From: Adiantum capillus-veneris
Taxonomy: Eukaryota; Streptophyta; Polypodiopsida; Polypodiales; Pteridaceae
NCBI GenBank assembly: GCA_014529385.2
Contig: CM043947.1
Location: 121,592,891 to 121,656,890, forward strand
Direction: 5' to 3'
Length of the DNA stretch: 64,000 bases
Part shown: piece after piece, positions 57,953-64,000 of the stretch
Layout of the letters: each line of letters starts with the position of its first letter
Numbering within the stretch: the first letter of the stretch is position 1
Position numbers and translations under genes: made by a program
The notes under the pieces: model-generated
Seen by the model: the letters and a program-made list of their open reading frames with translations, nothing else
Databases searched by the model: none
Told to the model about the DNA's origin: nothing

Positions 57953-58653
57953 CACAAGCTACTAGTTGTAAGGTCTCCGACCCCGAGCTAAAAGAACACC
58001 ATTGTACCATGAAACAATCATAATGGAAAAAGTTACTATTTTTAGCATTTTTTCAAATTCTATCGGTGCCATGATGTTTAGAATGTTATAAAGCTTCCAA
58101 AAGTGAATTAAAATAATTTTTGTGGAAAATTTCCAAAAATAGTAAGTTTTTGGTCACCCGACCCGTCGAGTTTTGATCGTCTCGAAAGAACTGCACCCGT
58201 ACCCCGAATTTGAAAAAATTCATTTTCGGACCTTGGGGGCTGCTAAATATGTCAGGTACTCGGACCAGTACGCCTTAGTTAGAGGTTAGTATAGAAATTT
58301 ACGACATTAAATTCCGACTCGTATGGGCCGTTTTAGCCTAAAATCAACTTTCCCCAAAATTGTCCGGGGAGGCACCGGGGGCTTGAGGCTGTGTGGGAGC
58401 AGGTTCCAGGCCACTCCAGGTCAGCTTTAGCAGCTAGGGGGTGCCTTTTGTCCTTGTGGGAGTCTTGGGAGAGTTTCCAAGCTTGCAACTAAGTGTGAGA
58501 GCCAGTTAACCAAGCCAACTGGACACTTGGTGGGTAGGCAACTGGACTTGCTATGCTTAACTGGAGTAGCTCCCAGATGCATATAGCAAGCAGGTTCTAT
58601 TTTCAGCTTAAGGAGGCCTATTTAAAGGTGTGCTCACACACACACACACACCC

Positions 58654-58689
<36 letters not shown>

Positions 58690-59531
58690 CACACACCTTG
58701 GGGAGGTGCTGCCGGTACACACACAGTTTTTTAAGGAGAAGTAAGGAGGGAGGTGCTGCCGAAATTCTCATCTTGAGGATTTATTGGATCAAAAAAAGCA
58801 GAGGATTCTCAGCCCCTAATCACGATAATTATGGTTAATTCCGGTTCTTCTTAATTCTCATCATTATTCTCCCGTATTCTTCGTCTACTATGCCTGCTTT
58901 CAGCTATAATTCCCAATAGCTGCTCTCTAAGTTTACATAGCTATACTCCATTACATAATCATCATTAAATTAGTTAAATTATGCAGCCATTCATCATTCT
59001 TAATCAATGATTAATACATGATTAGGAGAGATTTCTCTCTCTAGGCAGCATAGTAATTAATTGTCAGTCCAGTAATAATGTAGATTTGATGAAATTCATT
59101 CTTTTACCACTCAATAGTGTTGTTATTAAATTAGATTCAATTTTCTCACACATTAAGATGTGATTAAGGAAAAATTAATCCGTCATTAGGCCAATAAGAA
59201 GAAAGTTTTCTATCACATATGCATGCGATAATTCTGCATCTTCAAATTACACTAGGAAAGTGATTGAGCTGCTTAATTCATCTCTCTTGTAAATTAATTA
59301 GTAAAATTCTGAAATTCCTTAATCATCTAAGCAAGTAATTAACTTTAGAGCCGGTTCCCATAGGATAAGTAAAGTATTACCCATAAAATTGCTAGGTCTT
59401 GAAGGAAAAATCTAAACCCTTGCATAAGAAGGACCCTTCAATGATTCTAATCTGCCATTTGGTTTGTTATGATGCTCTCGGACCTTAGCTTTTTTTTCTT
59501 CAAGTTTATCATTTAAAGTAGTGAGTATAAA

Positions 59532-60104
59532 ATGGGCCCGGGTAAGAGAACTCGCTTCGCTGGTGCCCACGACCGCGAGGCGGGAACGAGCAATGTGAAT
59601 GGAAAGGGAAAAGCTCCCATGGACGAACAAGCACCGGCCATCTCACGAGCCATTGACGAAGAAATGGAAGAGGTAGGTCACAATTTTATTCAGTTGTTTA
59701 ATTAACATTGCACACGTTTAGCTAGGAAAGAACATATCCCCAAACATGTTGGAGAAATCCGACGGAAATCTCGGCATTTGAAATCATTGTACATTTAATT
59801 CTAAACTTAGGAAAGAAATGATTGATGGATATACCGTTTGCAATAGGAAAGAATGTCTGCTAGCGAAAATTTAGCTCGACATGTTCATTCTATTTCCAAT
59901 GTTGAATTAATCCTGACCCCCCTACTGATCAGGGGGCAGAGTTCCTGGTTAAGGTCTCTTGAATCCATCACTTGCTTTCTATACGGTGGATACCCACGAC
60001 TTGCTTTCTATGCGGTGGGAACCCACGTCTTTCTTTCTATGCGGTGGGAGTGTCCATGTCGTGCTTTCTATGCGGTGGACATACCTAGTTGTATGGGCAG
60101 CTAG
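59532..60104 (+). CDS. Possible spliced ORF inside the LTR
   Basis: ATG at 59532 opens 47 codons (MGPGKRTRFAGAHDREAGTS and onward to DEEMEE), ending at a donor GAG|GTAGGT (59672/59673). An acceptor CAATAG|GAAAGA lies at 59846/59847. The joined frame stays in phase and continues ERMSASENLARHVHSISN, then through the minisatellite to a stop at 60104. The first part resembles the basic, disordered start of plant gypsy gag proteins. Splicing is inferred only from the site matches. Confidence 0.35.
59971..60088. repeat. 29-31-bp minisatellite, four units
   Basis: Four units of CTTGCTTTCTATGCGGTGG with variable ends, starting near 59971, 60000, 60029 and 60058. Lies within the 2.8-kb LTR. Confidence 0.88.
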
Positions 60105-60756
60105 GCGACAACGGGAGGAGTAAACTCTTGCTGGAGAGGGGATGTTGTACCTCTAGAACATTGGAATTTTAATGAATAAGTTTGAGTAGAATTTTTACTA
60201 GAATACTGTCTTGGTGCCGTTTTGCAATACTGGTTAAAGGGCTGTCTTAACGAACAATATGATTCGGAATCTAATCAAGGAATGTTTATGTTGAACAGTT
60301 ATTGTGTTAGTAATTAGGACACACAAGGAAGTGTGAGTGTGAGGGTGAAAAGTGGGGACTTGGCTCAGGTTGCCAATGCCTATGAGAAGGGTGGTCCCGA
60401 TTGGTCGGGAACTCTCTGTCCCCATAGTATTTAAATCGATACTAGTAATACTCATTGCCCCTAGAGCGGTGAAGTCTCAAGTGTACGTGCCTCTGAAACA
60501 TGGGAAAAAAGGCACTTGGGATTTCTCCCCTCTTGGAAGGTGGGTCTTAGGATCGCTAGATAGGTTAAGTACGCTTCCCCTACGAGGTGGAGCTAGATCT
60601 CATTGCTAGTAGACTCGAACTCGACTCACTTTGTGATGAGAGATCATCTGTTAGTTGAACCCTGAACCACTTTGTTTGCTTCCGTTATAGATCTAGTGGC
60701 CACCAGGTTCACCATCAGATCCGCCGTTTGATACGGCGGGGTGGGGACCTCACACC

Positions 60757-60774
60757 TGGTATCAGAGCTATAGG
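60757..60774 (+). other. Primer-binding site (initiator Met tRNA)
   Basis: TGGTATCAGAGCTATAGG, a perfect 12-base match to the common plant iMet site, two bases after the LTR end. Confidence 0.92.
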
Positions 60775-61254
60775 TTTACGAACTAGAAAATGATGTTGTT
60801 TGAAATTTTTAAAAATAAGGGATAATAGGATAGCTCGTACTCAAAGCTTGAGCATGATGTTTCTTAGAATAATGACATTGGATTTGTGTAGTGGATTGTC
60901 TCCTAAGTGATGTTAAAGATTTTTACTCGTTGAGCTTGTTGGGATTCAGTGGGTTCCACATGATGTTTTTGAGAAATCGTTGGTGCGACTAGTGTTGCGG
61001 ACAGGTAGCCTGTTGATGCATCAAAGCTCTCGAGTAAAGTTTTTACCATTATTTATCAGACAATTTTGGATGTATTCAATGGAATTTAAACTAATGGTGG
61101 AATGGTTAAATCCTTTGTGATAGATGTACAGATTAAGTAGGCTGGTTAAGCCCAAAAAAAGTTAAATTTCTTCTTGAGTAAGAAAAAGGCTAGGTTCATT
61201 TGAGAAGAGTGCTATAGTAATGAGTTTTATACCATTGGATAGGCACCGCCTGCT

Positions 61255-61580
61255 ACTCTCTACTCAGCAGGGAAAGAGAAGAAGCTCCTCCTTAAACAAG
61301 CCCAGCCTCCAACCTTTAAAGGCGAAGGGGTTAATGTGGAGAGAGATGCGGAAGTGTGGATGGAAGCAATGGATGATTACTTTGAAGCTGCAGAAACTCA
61401 ACCCGTGAATCAAACCATGCTTGCAATGTTCCGCTTGTCTGGCAATGCCAAGATATGGTGGAAGCAACATTGCAGGGATTTGGATATTAAGGGATCTTCC
61501 CAATCCTGGGAAGACATCAAAGCTGCAATAATGGGACGTTATTTACCACCCGCCTATAAAACCGTTCACTATCAAGAATA
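61255..61580 (+). pseudogene. Ty3/gypsy gag fragment
   Basis: The plus strand reads QPPTFKGEGVNVERDAEVWM, MDDYFEAAETQPVNQTMLAM, FRLSGNAKIWWKQHC and [15 protein letters not shown], a gag capsid domain. It ends at KTVHYQE, where the sequence switches to RT of another gypsy family. The segment 60775-61254 is leader without an ORF. Confidence 0.83.
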
Positions 61581-61785
61581 GGTTTCCCGTTCCACAGGTT
61601 GAAGACCTATTTGATAAGCTACAGGGCTCAACCTACTTCAGAAGGATTGACCTAAAAAGTGGCTACCATCAAATAAGGATAGTTGATCAAGACATTGTAA
61701 AGACCGCATTTTGCACTACGTTTGGTCTTTACGAGTACATTGTCATGCCTTTTGGCTTGACCAACGCACCAGCCACATATAATAG
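61566..61785 (+). pseudogene. Ty3/gypsy RT fragment fused to gag
   Basis: The plus strand reads [40 protein letters not shown] and [18 protein letters not shown], the same family as 12.78 kb. The fusion with gag occurs in the shared string CACTATCAAGAA (61567-61578). The RT is cut at 61785 by the LTR that follows. Confidence 0.85.
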
Positions 61786-62733
61786 TGTTGGACGGATATG
61801 CCGCGACGGACGTCAGCACAGCAAGAACTCACCTAACAAGATTTGTCAGCTAAGGACAAAGCTCGACCCGCAGGCGCGTGGAAGCAAGAATAAGGTGTCA
61901 ACCTACACTCGACTGACTCCTAACTAATTCCTACAGAGGTCTCTACCAATTGTCTAAGTCACATCCTTCAAGAGTGCATAAGAGGAAACTTCCTACAACG
62001 CTTTCTAAAGCCGAACACCCATCAAACAATCCCGAAACACCACAGAACTTGAAGGAGACCCTACTAACACCAATAGGTCGTTCTCCCTAAGGTCTATGAA
62101 CCAAAATCCCAACCCAAAACACACAGTGCAAAATCACGTAGGATGTCTGGCCGAAATTTGCAGATCTTTGTTTTCAAAATCTAAAGTGCCTAATGTGTAG
62201 CTCTACTCAATGTGAACGCGTGGATCTGCTGCAATGCAAAATCGGACAACGTATGCTCACCAAACCACCAGATGAAGATCGTAGAAAGAGCTCACAAAAC
62301 CGGACCGTACACGCCCAATGTAGGTATCGACGCATAGCTCTCCTCGGGGGCAATGCGCTGCACTTCTCCGCACTCGATTCCGACCACTGTTGCACACGTA
62401 GCGTCAAGGTGAAGCTCACACTCTCTCTCGTACACAGTACGCTCACTCACAGACTTCAAAACTTCTTTTTAAAAAATCACAAAAGAGTCCTTTCATTAAG
62501 GTCAAAAATTGGTATATATACCTTACAATTCTCAAACCCTAAAGTTCCAAATCAACCATCTACTCCATCTAAGTATCAAAACTGGGATACAATCAAAAAA
62601 CTTCTGTAAGTCCCAATATTTACAAGGTGAAAAATCAGGTTTCCTTAATAAATGAATAATTACAAAAAATGATAATCTTCCGAGTAGTCAGTTTCCGTGG
62701 GGTGTGTCCAGCTTCTAACATTCCCCCCCTCCT
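61786..62733 (-). mobile_element. 3' LTR and polypurine tract of a minus-strand element
   Basis: The LTR (61786-62720) starts TGTTAGAAGC on the minus strand and ends CGTCCAACA, with matching terminal inverted repeats. GGAGGGGGGGAA (62721-62732) immediately upstream on the minus strand is a good polypurine tract. This makes it the 3' LTR, so the ORF to the right should belong to the same element. It inserted into, or recombined with, the gypsy RT ending at 61785 (flank AATAG). Confidence 0.7.
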
Positions 62734-62772
62734 TGCTCATGGCATCCCCGACATGGCTGCTGAGCTGCTTCT

Positions 62773-63238
62773 TCATTGTATGGTTTTGCGCATCTTGATC
62801 AATGATTCGTATCTTGCATGTAGATTAATCATTGTTGGGGCGAAAATATCAGTTTTTATTGTGAAGAAGCCGGTGTAGAACGATTCTTCAAATTCCTGGA
62901 GGTGATAGGATGGAAGAAACATTATCCTTTGATACAACGCATGTATCACCTCCTTGGAAGGCTGGCGAGACAGATCATAGGCACATCTGTAAGTATCTTG
63001 GAAGAAGAAGATATTGTCTGTCACCTGGCCATGCTTGAATGTCTCAAATACTGCTAGAAGAGTTTTCCATATTTTCTTCATCATGATGCACGTAAGGTCA
63101 GGTGAGCCAGTGAACAATTTGATGGCGCCCGTTAGACCATGTATTGGACACCACGTATTGGACACTTATTCTCTCACCTGCCTTCAAGCCCGACAGCTTA
63201 GGATAATTCAGCCAAGTGGGTTGGTTCCTTTGTAATAT
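62773..63238 (-). pseudogene. Unknown ORF, downstream part
   Basis: A minus-strand frame (63165-62773) reads GAIKLFTGSPDLTCIMMKKI, AVFETFKHGQVTDNIFFFQD, then QRIMFLPSYHLQEFEESFYT. It continues the upstream protein after a frame break near 63165, where a 14-bp tandem duplication of GTGTCCAATACGTG sits. A donor-like CAG|GTGAGAG at about 63185 is an alternative explanation. No known motif. It ends about 50 bases before the polypurine tract, as the last ORF of an LTR element would. Confidence 0.5.
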
Positions 63239-63997
63239 CTACTGGGCCTTCCACGTTCTGATCCTTGGTAGAGGACAAAAGCTAAGGTTGTCTCTTATGT
63301 TTTTTGGTGCCTCTACCAAATGGATTAGGTATTGTGGGTACTTCGTTAGCCAAGCCTTCCTCCATTTTGGCTGAGAGTCAACTATTAGCCTGACCCCTTC
63401 TGGTTGGGAGATATCTGCATTGTAGAGTGGCATTGTAGGCTCTTCTCTAATCCTCTTATTGACGGTGGCAGCTTCATACTTCAGAAAAGGATATGGGAGA
63501 GAGGGTTGAAATCATTCACGCCTGAGGTTGCTGGCGTCAATCTTCTAGATAGTCATGGATTTGAAAACCCTCTGCTCCCATTCCAAGGCTTCCTTAGTCG
63601 TCTCTCTGACCTCCACCTCTATTGCTTTACGCAGCATTTCCTCCTCTTCCTATGTCAGATCTTGTGGCTCTTGAGAGGATCCTTCTAGGTTTTCCTCTTG
63701 CATAGGTGTGTCCACAGGATCTGCCCCATTTTCTAAATCTATGCCTTCATTGGCCGTTGGCCCTATGCCTTCTTGCTCTCCGGCTTGCTGTCCTCTCAGC
63801 TCCTCAATCTGCTCTAGGAGTTTCTGTTTTTCTGTTTCAGCTTCTTCTCCCATATTCACGAGGAGGTCGTTCAACTCGGCGTTTATCTCCGCCGCCTCCT
63901 CAAGCTTTCTTTTCATACTTTCTAATTCCTCTTGCATGGCTTTTTGTTCTTCTTCCATTCTTGTTTGCATAACAATTGACCCCTCTGTCATCATCAA
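63239..63997 (-). pseudogene. Unknown coiled-coil ORF at right edge
   Basis: One minus-strand frame from the window edge to 63239 (253 codons) is broken by TAG (63648-63650), TAG (about 63549) and TGA (about 63511); CAG and CGA or TGG would fit. It begins with a long coiled coil (EEEQKAMQEELESMKRKLEE), then an acidic stretch. A globular part follows (VDSQPKWRKAWLTKYPQYLI, PKNIRDNLSFCPLPRIRTW). It is open at the edge and probably starts further right. No protease, RT or integrase motif is seen. A gag-only LTR element or a captured host gene is possible. Confidence 0.5.
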
Positions 63998-64000
63998 TCG

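Larger units (their letters stand above)
57967..60754 (+). mobile_element. Gypsy 5' LTR, 2.8 kb
   Basis: The sequence starts TGTAAGGTCTCC (57967) and ends GGGGACCTCACA (60754); the ends form the short inverted repeat typical of LTRs. An iMet primer-binding site follows two bases later and gag 450 bp further on. The matching 3' LTR is outside the window or lost. It contains (CA)n at 58636-58686, a 30-bp minisatellite, and a possible spliced reading frame. Confidence 0.7.

Noticed and set aside
59971-60088. CRISPR-like 29-31-bp repeats
   Set aside because: Units are directly adjacent without unique spacers, in a plant LTR; this is a minisatellite.

Overview
The window looks like transposon-rich heterochromatin from a large plant nuclear genome. 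It holds many damaged Ty3/gypsy and Ty1/copia LTR retrotransposons, one plant-type LINE, long (GA)n/(CT)n microsatellites, long G runs, plant-style introns, and LTR elements primed by initiator-Met tRNA. A fern or another large-genome land plant would fit, but that is inference. I see no intact host gene, rRNA or tRNA gene, and no CRISPR array.

Layout. 1-4834 (minus): a multi-exon, apparently decayed gene of unknown family. It has a coiled-coil exon, a Cys/His exon, a basic exon, and a long acidic exon of tandem repeats running off the left edge. One intron is packed with GTGCTATATAGCAC palindromes. 5.5-12.7 kb: microsatellites, G runs, a copia-type LTR (7.3 kb), a tRNA-like tandem pair (7.6-8.0 kb), a gypsy integrase scrap, and short tandem duplications. 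12.78-15.72 kb (plus): two rearranged copies of one gypsy family, abutting a second unknown spliced gene (15.7-17.0 kb, minus). 17.9-21.7 kb: two copia fragments joined tail to tail, then the PBS-gag end of a minus-strand gypsy. 24.4-30.1 kb (minus): an LTR terminus with polypurine tract and a decayed gag/protease-like region without a recognisable reverse transcriptase.

32038-42177 (minus) is the best element: a 10.1-kb Ty3/gypsy with about 2.07-kb LTRs (about 98% identical by eye), PBS, gag, protease, RT, a degenerate RNase H, a second RNase H and integrase. The second RNase H is the hallmark of the plant Tat lineage. 43.57-44.35 kb is another LTR with a tRNA-Asp-like PBS. 44.35-45.21 kb is a gypsy RNase H/integrase fragment. 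45.4-51.09 kb is a LINE (ORF1, endonuclease, RT, zinc finger, A-rich tail) abutting a copia gag. 51805-57952 is a defective chromovirus-like gypsy with two very unequal LTRs. 57967-61783 is a third gypsy 5' end (2.8-kb LTR, PBS, gag fused to RT). It is cut by a minus-strand LTR (61786-62720), whose polypurine tract leads into an unknown coiled-coil ORF running off the right edge.

The elements do not work together as a pathway; they record nested insertion, recombination and decay. Across unrelated elements and both unknown genes, many premature stops are TAG or TGA where CAG or CGA fits the reading. This is the pattern expected from deamination of methylated cytosine. The least explained parts are the two unknown gene families, the right-edge ORF, and the palindrome array.
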